Shown: in pieces, positions 37,401-44,929 of the stretch
How the letters are laid out: every line of letters begins with the position of its first letter
Position numbering within the stretch: position 1 is the first letter of the stretch
Assembly (NCBI RefSeq): GCF_014649695.1
Contig: NZ_BMTN01000008.1
Coordinates: forward strand, 62,001-126,000
Direction of reading: 5' to 3'
DNA length: 64,000 bases
Source: Streptomyces kurssanovii
Lineage (GTDB): Bacteria > Actinomycetota > Actinomycetes > Streptomycetales > Streptomycetaceae
Translations under genes and position numbers: made by a program
Notes under the pieces: model-generated
Databases searched by the model: none
Told to the model about the DNA's origin: nothing
Seen by the model: only the letters and a program-made list of their open reading frames with translations

Positions 37401-37501
37401 CGGACGGGTTCGGTGCCGAAGAGGTCAATGACCCAACTGCACGGTTCGCCCCGGCTTCACCCCCCGAGCCGGCTCCGTCCCGCACCTTTCCAGGAGGCCT
37501 G

Positions 37502-38164
37502 GTGTCCGTTCTTCTCGAGCAGCCCGCAAGCCTGGTCGCCTACCGCCCGAACAAGCCGACGGCCATGGTCGTCGTGGCCGACCCGCGCGTCCGTTCCACC
37601 GTCACCCGCCACCTGTGGGCACTCGGGGTCCGTGACGTCATCGAGGCGTCGTCCATCGCGGAGGCACGTCCCCGCGTCGGCAACCCGCGCGACATCTGCG
37701 TTGCCGACGTCCATCTGCCCGACGGTTCCGGGCTGACCCTCCTGTCCGAGACCCGCGCGGCGGGCTGGCCCAACGGCCTGGCCCTGTCCGCCGCCGACGA
37801 CATCGGCGCCGTGCGTAACGCCCTGGCCGGCGGCGTCAAGGGTTACGTCGTCACCGGCACCCGAACCAACATCGGCCACCCGACCCGCCCCGGCGCCGCC
37901 CCCATCGGCGCCGCGGCGAACCGTATGCACCGCCGCCCCCCGGGTGCCCCGAGCCACCCGGGCGGCTACCGCGAGCTGTCCGGCCGCGAGGTCGAGGTCC
38001 TGCGCCTCGTCGCGGAAGGCCAGTCCAACAAGGCCATCGGCGTCTCCATGGGCCTGTCCGCGCTGACCGTCAAGAGCCACCTCGCCCGTATCGCCCGCAA
38101 GCTGGGCACGGGCGACCGTGCCGGAATGGTGGCCGTGGCACTGCGCACCGGAATCATCCACTGA
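37502..38164 (+). CDS. whiI: Orphan response regulator WhiI
   Basis: 220 residues with an N-terminal receiver (about 20-120) and a C-terminal LuxR/GerE helix-turn-helix (YRELSGREVEVLRLVAEGQS, ALTVKSHLARIARKLG). No sensor kinase is adjacent. The receiver keeps Asp in VADVHLPDGSG and Lys in GGVKGYVV, but the acidic pair is reduced to one Asp (VVVADPRV), as in WhiI, which is thought not to use normal phosphorylation. WhiI is required for sporulation septation in S. coelicolor and pairs with BldM on some promoters. The neighbours rnd, fadAB and hemE match the whiI locus as I recall it. GTG 37502 follows AGGAGGCCTG. Confidence 0.88.
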   Translation: MSVLLEQPASLVAYRPNKPTAMVVVADPRVRSTVTRHLWALGVRDVIEASSIAEARPRVGNPRDICVADVHLPDGSGLTLLSETRAAGWPNGLALSAADDIGAVRNALAGGVKGYVVTGTRTNIGHPTRPGAAPIGAAANRMHRRPPGAPSHPGGYRELSGREVEVLRLVAEGQSNKAIGVSMGLSALTVKSHLARIARKLGTGDRAGMVAVALRTGIIH

Positions 38165-38182
38165 CCGCTCCGTAAATCTTCC

Positions 38183-38218
38183 CGCGCCCGTCGACGGAAC
38201 GTTCCGTCGACGGGCGCG
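38183..38218 (+). terminator. Terminator after whiI
   Basis: A perfect 36-base palindrome (arms 38183-38200 and 38201-38218, containing GCGCCCGTCGACGGAAC) between whiI and rnd, 19 bases after the whiI stop. Confidence 0.85.
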
Positions 38219-38243
38219 TTCCGTTCACAGATACCCTTGACGC

Positions 38244-39530
38244 GTGACCGACGCCCAAGAGACCGCAGCAGAGACGACACTGCATACCACCGGGGGCGCC
38301 CCCTCGGACGACGAGGTCCCTGCCGCAGGGCTGCCGATCCCGTTGCTGGAGCCCCGTGAAGGCATCCCCCCGGTTGTCGCCGACGAGGACGCGCTGGCCG
38401 AGGTGATCGCCGCCTTCGCGGCGGGCACCGGCCCCGTGGCCGTCGACGCGGAGCGCGCGTCCGGCTACCGCTACGGACAGCGCGCGTACCTCGTGCAGCT
38501 GCGCCGTGAGGGCGCCGGCACCGCGCTCGTCGACCCCGTCGGCTGCCCCGACCTGTCGGCGCTCGGCGACGCGCTCGCCGACACGGAGTGGATCCTGCAC
38601 GCCGCCACCCAGGACCTCCCCTGCCTGCGCGAAATAGGCATGGTCCCGGCGCGGATCTTCGACACGGAGCTGGCCGGGCGGCTCGGCGGCTTCCCGCGGG
38701 TCGGGCTCGGCGCGATGGTCGAGAGCGTCCTCGGCTACGCATTGGAGAAGGGCCACTCCGCCGTCGACTGGTCCACCCGCCCCCTGCCCGAGCCGTGGCT
38801 GCGGTACGCGGCGCTCGACGTGGAGCTGCTGGTCGACCTGCGCGACGCGCTGGAGAAGGAGCTGGACCGGCAGGGCAAGCTCGACTGGGCCCACCAGGAG
38901 TTCGACGCGATCGCCTCCGCCCCGCCCCCGCCGCCGCGCCGCGACCCCTGGCGGCGTACGTCGGGGATGCACAAGGTGCGCCGCCGCCGCCAGATGGCGG
39001 TCGTGCGGGAGATGTGGACGGTGCGCGACCGGGTCGCCCAGCGCCGGGACGTGTCGCCCGGCAAGGTACTCGGCGACGCCGCGATCGTGGAGGCCGCGCT
39101 CGCCCTGCCCGCGAACGTGCACGCCCTCACCGCGCTGCCCGGCTTCGGGCACCGGATGGGCCGGCGTCAGCTCGAGCAGTGGCAGGCCGCGGTCGACCGG
39201 GCCAAGGCCCTGCCCGACTCCGAGCTCCCGCAGCCCGGCCAGCCGCTGAACGGTCCGCCGCCGCCGCGGTCGTGGGCCGACAAGGATCCGGCCGCCGCGG
39301 CCCGCCTGTCCGCCGCGCGCGCGGCGGTCTCCGCGCTGGCGGAGGAACTGAACATGCCCCAGGAGAACCTGATCACGCCGGACACCGTGCGGCGGGTGTG
39401 CTGGGAGCCGCCCGCGACGGTGACGGTCACGTCGGTGGCCGACATGCTGGAGTCTCTCGGCGCGCGTCAGTGGCAGCGGCAGCTCGTCGCGCCTCTGCTG
39501 GCCGGGGCGCTCACGGCCGGCCCGGCGTAG
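38244..39530 (+). CDS. rnd: Ribonuclease D
   Basis: 428 residues. The DEDD exonuclease domain (about 55-215) shows VAVDAERASGYRYGQRAYLV (Exo I Asp/Glu), LHAATQDLPCLREIG (Exo II Asp), and the Exo III Tyr-Asp pair in PEPWLRYAALDVELLVDLRD. An HRDC domain (about 235-320, VREMWTVRDRVAQRRDVSPG) and a further helical C-terminal domain follow. It trims 3' ends of tRNA and other stable RNAs. GTG 38244. Its last 20 bases overlap the convergent lysR gene. Confidence 0.93.
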   Translation: MTDAQETAAETTLHTTGGAPSDDEVPAAGLPIPLLEPREGIPPVVADEDALAEVIAAFAAGTGPVAVDAERASGYRYGQRAYLVQLRREGAGTALVDPVGCPDLSALGDALADTEWILHAATQDLPCLREIGMVPARIFDTELAGRLGGFPRVGLGAMVESVLGYALEKGHSAVDWSTRPLPEPWLRYAALDVELLVDLRDALEKELDRQGKLDWAHQEFDAIASAPPPPPRRDPWRRTSGMHKVRRRRQMAVVREMWTVRDRVAQRRDVSPGKVLGDAAIVEAALALPANVHALTALPGFGHRMGRRQLEQWQAAVDRAKALPDSELPQPGQPLNGPPPPRSWADKDPAAAARLSAARAAVSALAEELNMPQENLITPDTVRRVCWEPPATVTVTSVADMLESLGARQWQRQLVAPLLAGALTAGPA

Positions 39531-40437
39531 CGGCCGCGTCCACCGCGACGCGGTCCGCGACCTCGGTGAAGGCCCCGCGGCAGTGGGCGCTCAGCGCCCG
39601 CACCGCGGGGTTGCCCGTCCGCCGCCACACAAGGGCGAGCTGCGCGGGTGTCCGCACGTCGTCGATGAGCCGGGCGGTCAGTCCGTCCTGGTACCCGGCT
39701 GCCATGGATTCGCTCAGCACCGCGACACCGAGTCCACGCCGGGCGAGGTCCGCGACGGCGTCCGCGGCGCTCGCCTGGAACCCGATCCGGGCTTCGATCC
39801 CCTGCTCCGCGCAGGCGCTGTCGAGCACCGTGCGCAGGCCGGTGCCGGGCGGCATGCAGACGAGCGGGTGGGCCGCGGCCTCCCGCAGTGTGACGCGGCG
39901 GCACCGCGCGAGAGCGTGGTCATGGGGGACGGCGACGACGAGCCGCTCGCTGACCACCGTCCAGGTGTCGAGGCCCTCGACCGCCGGGGCGGCGGTCCCG
40001 ACGAGAGCCAGATCCACGCCGCCCTCGCGTACGGCCTCGATCAGCCGGTCGGAGTTGTCCTCCAGCAGACGAAGTTCCACGCCCGGGTGCGCCCGGTGGA
40101 AGGCGGCGAGTCCGTCGAAGAACGGCGTGACGGTGCATCCGGCCACCATGCCGACCGTCAGCCGGCCCCGGATCAGGCCGGTCAGCTCCCCCACCGACCG
40201 GCCGACGGCCCCGGCTGCCGCCAGTGCGGCCCGTGCGTGCCCGAGTGCCGCCTCCCCGGCCGGGGTGAGCGTCACGCTGCGGGCCCTCCGGTCGAACAGT
40301 TCCGCGCCGACCTCGGTCTCCAGACGGCGGATCTGGGCACTGACGCCGGACTGGCTGATGTGCATCCGCGCGGCGGCGCGGGTGAAGTTCCGCTCCTCGG
40401 CGACCGCCACGAAGTATGCGAGCTGCCTGAGTTCCAT
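39511..40437 (-). CDS. LysR-family transcriptional regulator
   Basis: 308 residues. The N-terminal winged helix is MELRQLAYFVAVAEERNFTR and AAARMHISQSGVSAQIRRLE. The C-terminal half is the periplasmic-binding-like effector domain (RLTVGMVAGCTVTPFFDGLA; LALVGTAAPAVEGL). The ATG at 40437 is standard for the family. It faces away from a small NTF2-like gene across a 108-base gap, so control of that gene and of itself is the usual arrangement. The effector is unknown. Confidence 0.92.
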   Translation of the reverse strand: MELRQLAYFVAVAEERNFTRAAARMHISQSGVSAQIRRLETEVGAELFDRRARSVTLTPAGEAALGHARAALAAAGAVGRSVGELTGLIRGRLTVGMVAGCTVTPFFDGLAAFHRAHPGVELRLLEDNSDRLIEAVREGGVDLALVGTAAPAVEGLDTWTVVSERLVVAVPHDHALARCRRVTLREAAAHPLVCMPPGTGLRTVLDSACAEQGIEARIGFQASAADAVADLARRGLGVAVLSESMAAGYQDGLTARLIDDVRTPAQLALVWRRTGNPAVRALSAHCRGAFTEVADRVAVDAAATPGRP

Positions 40438-40460
40438 AACCAGAAATGCTAGCTCCGATC

Positions 40461-40475
40461 CCAACCATCTGTTGG
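40461..40475. promoter_or_regulatory. Candidate LysR operator
   Basis: CCAAC-CATCT-GTTGG is an inverted repeat with 5-bp arms inside the divergent lysR/NTF2 gap. It is framed by CAGAA (40441-40445) and TTCTG (40478-40482), which also pair. The placement fits a LysR recognition site. Confidence 0.4.
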
Positions 40476-40545
40476 ACTTCTGATCGCTACGGGGCCGATC
40501 CTTGAACGACCGAAGCCGGAGCAGCCGGAACAGCCGGAGGTAGCG

Positions 40546-40911
40546 ATGACGGAGTACGAGAAGGCCCTGCGCCCCGAGGACATCACCCGCCTCTTCGTCG
40601 AACGCTCCAACGCGGGCGACGCGGCCGGGGTGGCCGCGCTGTACGAGGAGGACGCGGTCCTTGCCTATCCGCCGGGCCGGCAGACCGTGGGCCGCGAAGC
40701 GATCAGGGCCCTCTGGGAGAAGGTGCTGGCGAACGCGCCCACGTTCCGTCCCGAGGCGCCGCTGCCCACGCTGATCAGCGGGGATCTCGCGCTGACGTCC
40801 ACCCCGCCGTCGGACGGTGCCGGGGCCCGGGCGCAGGTGGCCCGCCGCCAGCCGGACGGGAGCTGGCTGCGCGTGCTGGACCAGCCGGAGTTCGTCACCC
40901 CGACGGACTGA
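40546..40911 (+). CDS. NTF2-like (SnoaL/DUF4440) protein
   Basis: 121 residues with the cone-shaped NTF2-like fold pattern: DITRLFVERSNAGDAAGVAA, LYEEDAVLAYPPGRQTVGRE, AIRALWEKVLANAP, then antiparallel strands ending WLRVLDQPEF. Such proteins bind or isomerise small ligands or detoxify; nothing fixes the substrate. ATG 40546 follows GGAGGTAGCG. It is the likely target of the divergent LysR regulator. Confidence 0.85.
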   Translation: MTEYEKALRPEDITRLFVERSNAGDAAGVAALYEEDAVLAYPPGRQTVGREAIRALWEKVLANAPTFRPEAPLPTLISGDLALTSTPPSDGAGARAQVARRQPDGSWLRVLDQPEFVTPTD

Positions 40912-41022
40912 GCGACCGCCGGGGCGGGGCGTTTCGCGCCTGGCCGGGACGGGGAAGGGCTCGGCGCAGGCACCTGCGACGTGTGACCTTCACCGCTCCC
41001 GGCCCAGGGGGTGGGCAGCCTG

Positions 41023-41038
41023 GTTACCCACAAGTAGC
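41023..41038 (+). promoter_or_regulatory. Candidate operator upstream of fadAB
   Basis: GTTACCCACAAGTAGC is an imperfect palindrome (GTTAC against GTAGC) 73-88 bases before the fadA start, in an otherwise plain GC-rich gap. It resembles TetR-type sites that control fatty-acid degradation in actinobacteria. The regulator gene is not in the window. Confidence 0.35.
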
Positions 41039-41110
41039 ATGGGGCGAGCAAGCGCACGCTCAGCCGTGCGCCCGCAGCAGTGCAACCCCGCACCCTGGAG
41101 GAGAGCCATC

Positions 41111-42337
41111 GTGCCTCGTACCGTCAGGGACGTCGTCTTCGTCGACGGCGTCCGCACCCCGTTCGGCAAGGCGGGCCCGAAGGGCATCTACCACGAGACC
41201 CGCGCCGACGATCTCGTCGTGAAGGCCATCCGGGAGCTGCTGCGCCGCAACCCGGCCCTCGACCCCGCGAAGATCGACGAGGTCGCCATCGCCGCGACCA
41301 CGCAGATCGGTGACCAGGGTCTGACCCTCGGCCGTACCGCCGGCATCCTCGCCGGACTGCCGCAGTCCGTGCCCGGCTACTCCATCGACCGGATGTGCGC
41401 CGGCGCGCTCACCGCCGTGACGAGCGTCGCCGGATCCATCGCGTTCGGCGCGTACGACGCCGTCATCGCCGGCGGTGTCGAGCACATGGGCCGCCACCCG
41501 ATGGGCGAGGGCGTCGACCCGAACCCGCGCTTCGTCAGCGAGAAGCTCGTCGACGAGTCGGCCCTGTTCATGGGCATGACCGCGGAGAACCTGCACGACC
41601 GGTACCCGCAGATCACCAAGCAGCGCGCCGACGAGTACGCCGTGCGTTCGCAGGAGAAGGCCGCCAAGGCGTACGCCAACGGCAAGATCCAGCAGGACCT
41701 GGTGCCGGTTTCCGTCCGCCGCACCAACCCCGAGGCCGGCGAGACCGGCTGGGGCCTGGTCACCGCCGACGAGCCGATGCGCCCGGGCACCACGCTCGAG
41801 TCGCTCGCGGGCCTGAAGACGCCGTTCCGCGTCCACGGCCGTGTCACCGCCGGCAACGCCGCGGGCCTGAACGACGGCGCCACCGCCTCGATCATCGCGT
41901 CCGAGGAGTTCGCCCGCGAGCACAACCTCCCGGTCAAGATGCGCCTCGTCTCGTACGCCTTCGCCGGCGTCGAGCCGGAGGTCATGGGTTACGGCCCGAT
42001 CCCCGCGACCGAGAAGGCCCTCGCCAAGGCCGGCCTGTCGATCGAGGACATCAACCTCTTCGAGATCAACGAGGCCTTCGCCGTCCAGGTGCTGGCGTTC
42101 CTCGAGCACTACGGCATCGCCGACGACGACGCACGCGTCAACCAGTACGGCGGCGCGATCGCGTACGGCCACCCGCTGGCCTCCTCGGGTGTGCGTCTGA
42201 TGACGCAGCTGGCCCGCCAGTTCGAGGAGCAGCCGGAGGTCCGCTACGGCCTCACCACGATGTGCGTCGGCTTCGGCATGGGCGCCACGGTCATCTGGGA
42301 GAACCCGCACCACAAGGACGCCGGAGGCGACAAGTGA
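41111..42337 (+). CDS. fadA: Acetyl-CoA acyltransferase (3-ketoacyl-CoA thiolase)
   Basis: 408 residues. It cleaves 3-ketoacyl-CoA in the last step of beta-oxidation. The nucleophile Cys is in SIDRMCAGALTAVTS, the His in NQYGGAIAYGHPLASSG, and the second Cys in TTMCVGFGMGATVIWE; INLFEINEAFAVQVLAFLEH is the usual NEAF motif. GTG 41111 is set by GGAGGAG eight bases upstream. Its stop overlaps the fadB GTG (GTGA), so the two subunits are coupled. Confidence 0.95.
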   Translation: MPRTVRDVVFVDGVRTPFGKAGPKGIYHETRADDLVVKAIRELLRRNPALDPAKIDEVAIAATTQIGDQGLTLGRTAGILAGLPQSVPGYSIDRMCAGALTAVTSVAGSIAFGAYDAVIAGGVEHMGRHPMGEGVDPNPRFVSEKLVDESALFMGMTAENLHDRYPQITKQRADEYAVRSQEKAAKAYANGKIQQDLVPVSVRRTNPEAGETGWGLVTADEPMRPGTTLESLAGLKTPFRVHGRVTAGNAAGLNDGATASIIASEEFAREHNLPVKMRLVSYAFAGVEPEVMGYGPIPATEKALAKAGLSIEDINLFEINEAFAVQVLAFLEHYGIADDDARVNQYGGAIAYGHPLASSGVRLMTQLARQFEEQPEVRYGLTTMCVGFGMGATVIWENPHHKDAGGDK

Positions 42338-44463
42338 CCACCACCGCTGAACTCCTGAAGGGCGCAGCCGAGCTGTTCCCCGACGAGGTCGTCACGCAGG
42401 CGCACGTACGCCACCTCGACCTCCCCGGTGGCGCCGGGCGCTTCGCGCTCATCACGCTGGACAACGGCCTGGACCACACCAAGCCGACCACCTTCGGCCC
42501 GCAGTCGCTCGCGAACCTGAACACCGCGATCGACCAGGTCGAGGCGGAGGCGGCGAACGGCGACATCGTCGGTGCCGGCGTCACCGGCAAGCCGTTCATC
42601 TTCGCCGTCGGCGCGGACCTCAAGGGCGTGGAGCTGCTCAAGGAGCAGTCCGACGCGCTCGCCATCGGCAAGGGCGGCCACGACGTCTTCAAGCGTCTGT
42701 CCGGCCTCGCGGTCCCGACCTTCGCGTACTACAACGGCGCGGCCATGGGCGGTGGCGTCGAGGTCGGTCTGCACTGCTCGTACCGCACCGTCTCCAAGGC
42801 GATCCCGGCCTTCTCGCTGCCCGAGGTCTTCCTCGGTCTCGTCCCCGGCTGGGGCGGCTGTGCGATCCTGCCGAACCTGATCGGCGCGGAGCGCGCGGTC
42901 TCGGTCATCATCGAGAACTCGCTCAGCCAGAACCGGCAGCTCAAGGGCGCGCAGGTCTTCGAGCTCGGCATCGCCGACGCGATCTTCGAAGGCGCGGACT
43001 TCCTGGAGCAGTCCCTGCTCTGGACGGCGTCCGTCCTCAAGGGCGAGATCGCCGTGGAGCGTCCCGAGGTCGACCGCGGCGAGGCCTGGGACCAGGCCGT
43101 CGCCAAGGGCCGGTTCATCGCCGACTCCAAGGTGCACGGCGCCGCTCCGGCCGCCTACCGCGCCCTCGACATCATCGAGGCCGCCAAGGACGGCGACCTG
43201 CAGAAGGGCTTCGACGCCGAGGACCAGGCCCTGGCCGACCTCATCATGGGCGGCGAACTGCGCTCCGGCATCTACGCCTTCAACCTGGTCCAGAAGCGCG
43301 GCAAGCGCCCGGCCGGCGCGCCGGACAAGAGCCTGGCCCGCCCGGTCACCAAGGTCGGCGTCGTCGGCGCCGGTCTGATGGCCTCGCAGCTGGCGCTGCT
43401 GTTCCTGCGCCGCCTCGAGGTGCCGGTCGTACTGACCGACATCGACCAGGAGCGCATCGACAAGGGCGTGGGCTACGTCCACGCCGAGATCGAGAAGCTG
43501 CTCGGCAAGGGCCGTATCAACCAGGACAAGGCCAACCGCCTCAAGGCCCTGGTGACCGGTGTGCTCGACAAGGCCGAGGGCTTCGCGGACGCGGACTTCG
43601 TCATCGAGGCCGTGTTCGAGGAGATGTCGGTCAAGCAGAAGGTGTTCGCAGAGGTCGAGGCGGTCGCTCCGGCGCACGCGATCCTCGCCACCAACACCTC
43701 CTCGCTGTCGGTCTCCGAGATGGCGTCGCAGCTGAAGCACCCCGAGCGGGTCGTCGGCTTCCACTTCTTCAACCCGGTCGCGGTCCTGCCGCTGCTGGAG
43801 ATCGTCCGCGGTGAGAAGACGGACGACGCTTCGCTGGCCACCGCCTTCGGTGTCGCGAAGAAGCTGAAGAAGACCGCGGTGCTCACCAAGGACGCCCCGG
43901 CGTTCGTCGTGAACCGCATCCTGACCCGCTTCATGGGCGAGATCCAGAACGTCATCGACGAGGGCACCCCGGTGGCCACCGCCGAGAAGGCCATCGAGCC
44001 CCTCGGCCTGCCGATGTCGCCGCTGGTCCTGCTGGAGCTCGTCGGCCCGGCCATCGGCCTCCACGTCTCCGAGACCCTGAACCGCGCCTTCCCGGAGCGC
44101 TTCACGGTCTCCGAGAACCTGGCCGCGGTCGTCAAGGCCGGCAAGCGCGGGTTCTACGTCTACGACTCCGGCAAGCCGGAGCTGGACCCGGAGGTCGCCG
44201 CGCTCCTCAAGCAGGGCGACACCGTCCTGACGGAGGAGCAGGTCCGCGACCGCGTCCTGGACGCCGTCGCGCAGGAGATCGGCCTGATGCTCGAGGAGGG
44301 CGTCGTGGCCGAGGCCCAGGACATCGACCTGTGCCTGATCACGGGCGCCGGCTGGCCCTTCCACCTGGGCGGCATCACGCCGTACCTGGACCGTGAGGGT
44401 GTCTCGCAGCGGGTGAACGGCAAGCCGTTCCTCGCTCCGGGCGTGGCGAGCGTCCCGGCGTAA
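42334..44463 (+). CDS. fadB: Fatty-acid oxidation complex alpha subunit (hydratase/dehydrogenase)
   Basis: 709 residues joining an N-terminal enoyl-CoA hydratase/crotonase domain and a C-terminal 3-hydroxyacyl-CoA dehydrogenase. Crotonase marks: GAAMGGGVEVGLHCSYR and FSLPEVFLGLVPGWGG supply the two catalytic Glu. Dehydrogenase marks: NAD motif VGVVGAGLMASQLALL, ATNTSSLSVSEMA, the catalytic His in VGFHFFNPV and FVVNRILTRFMGE. With FadA it forms the multienzyme beta-oxidation complex. A strong terminator follows. Confidence 0.94.
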   Translation: MTTTAELLKGAAELFPDEVVTQAHVRHLDLPGGAGRFALITLDNGLDHTKPTTFGPQSLANLNTAIDQVEAEAANGDIVGAGVTGKPFIFAVGADLKGVELLKEQSDALAIGKGGHDVFKRLSGLAVPTFAYYNGAAMGGGVEVGLHCSYRTVSKAIPAFSLPEVFLGLVPGWGGCAILPNLIGAERAVSVIIENSLSQNRQLKGAQVFELGIADAIFEGADFLEQSLLWTASVLKGEIAVERPEVDRGEAWDQAVAKGRFIADSKVHGAAPAAYRALDIIEAAKDGDLQKGFDAEDQALADLIMGGELRSGIYAFNLVQKRGKRPAGAPDKSLARPVTKVGVVGAGLMASQLALLFLRRLEVPVVLTDIDQERIDKGVGYVHAEIEKLLGKGRINQDKANRLKALVTGVLDKAEGFADADFVIEAVFEEMSVKQKVFAEVEAVAPAHAILATNTSSLSVSEMASQLKHPERVVGFHFFNPVAVLPLLEIVRGEKTDDASLATAFGVAKKLKKTAVLTKDAPAFVVNRILTRFMGEIQNVIDEGTPVATAEKAIEPLGLPMSPLVLLELVGPAIGLHVSETLNRAFPERFTVSENLAAVVKAGKRGFYVYDSGKPELDPEVAALLKQGDTVLTEEQVRDRVLDAVAQEIGLMLEEGVVAEAQDIDLCLITGAGWPFHLGGITPYLDREGVSQRVNGKPFLAPGVASVPA

Positions 44464-44473
44464 CGCGCACAGC

Positions 44474-44513
44474 CCTCCGCCCCGGTACCGCAGACGCGGT
44501 ACCGGGGCGGAGG
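44474..44513 (+). terminator. Terminator after fadAB
   Basis: 18-bp perfect arms (CCTCCGCCCCGGTACCGC and its complement) with an AGAC loop, followed by CGTTCTTGG. It begins 10 bases after the fadB stop. Confidence 0.9.
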
Positions 44514-44529
44514 CGTTCTTGGGGTCCGC

Positions 44530-44921
44530 GTGCGGCGGCCGTCACCAGGCGGGTTCGTGCGGAAGGTGCTCGGACGCGGTCGCGCAGGTACGGCGGGCCC
44601 GCGCGGATCCGCGCAGCCAGGGCGCCGACGCCGCCTTGCTCGACGAGAGCGGACTCGGGGTTCCGCACGGTGAATCCGGGCAGCACCGCCGGACAGTCAC
44701 CGGGTATCAGACTTTCCGCGTCGACGACTCCGGGGGCGATGCCCGGGGCCGACGGGAGCGCCCCGGCGAAGAGCCGGGCCACCTCGCGGGCGCCCGGTTC
44801 GTTGAAGTGCGTGGAGTTTGCCCCAGGAACCCTGGACGTTCTGGCCGCAGCCGGCCATCGGCGATTCCTCCGGCCGGCGTGACGTCGCGACGGAATTGCC
44901 GAGGATGCAGAACTTCCTCAC
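44530..44921 (-). pseudogene. SGNH/GDSL esterase, internally deleted and frameshifted
   Basis: From a GTG at 44921 (AAGGA upstream) the frame reads RKFCILGNSVATSRRPEESP and MAGCGQNVQG, the block I start of an SGNH hydrolase with the nucleophile Ser in GNS. After about 35 residues homology jumps to another frame: GANSTHFNEPGAREVARLFA (block V with His), then a C-terminal tail without a clear stop before the fadB terminator. The central 100 or more residues are missing. The remnant starts eight bases after the GT4-Stealth gene, so the intact gene was probably in that operon and may have trimmed acetyl groups from the glycopolymer. Confidence 0.7.
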
Positions 44922-44929
44922 GCTGTTCC

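Noticed and set aside
42244-44364. 706-codon open frame opposite fadB
   Set aside because: It is the GC-biased shadow of fadB, with no homology and no start signal. Many similar antisense frames in the window were dropped for the same reason.
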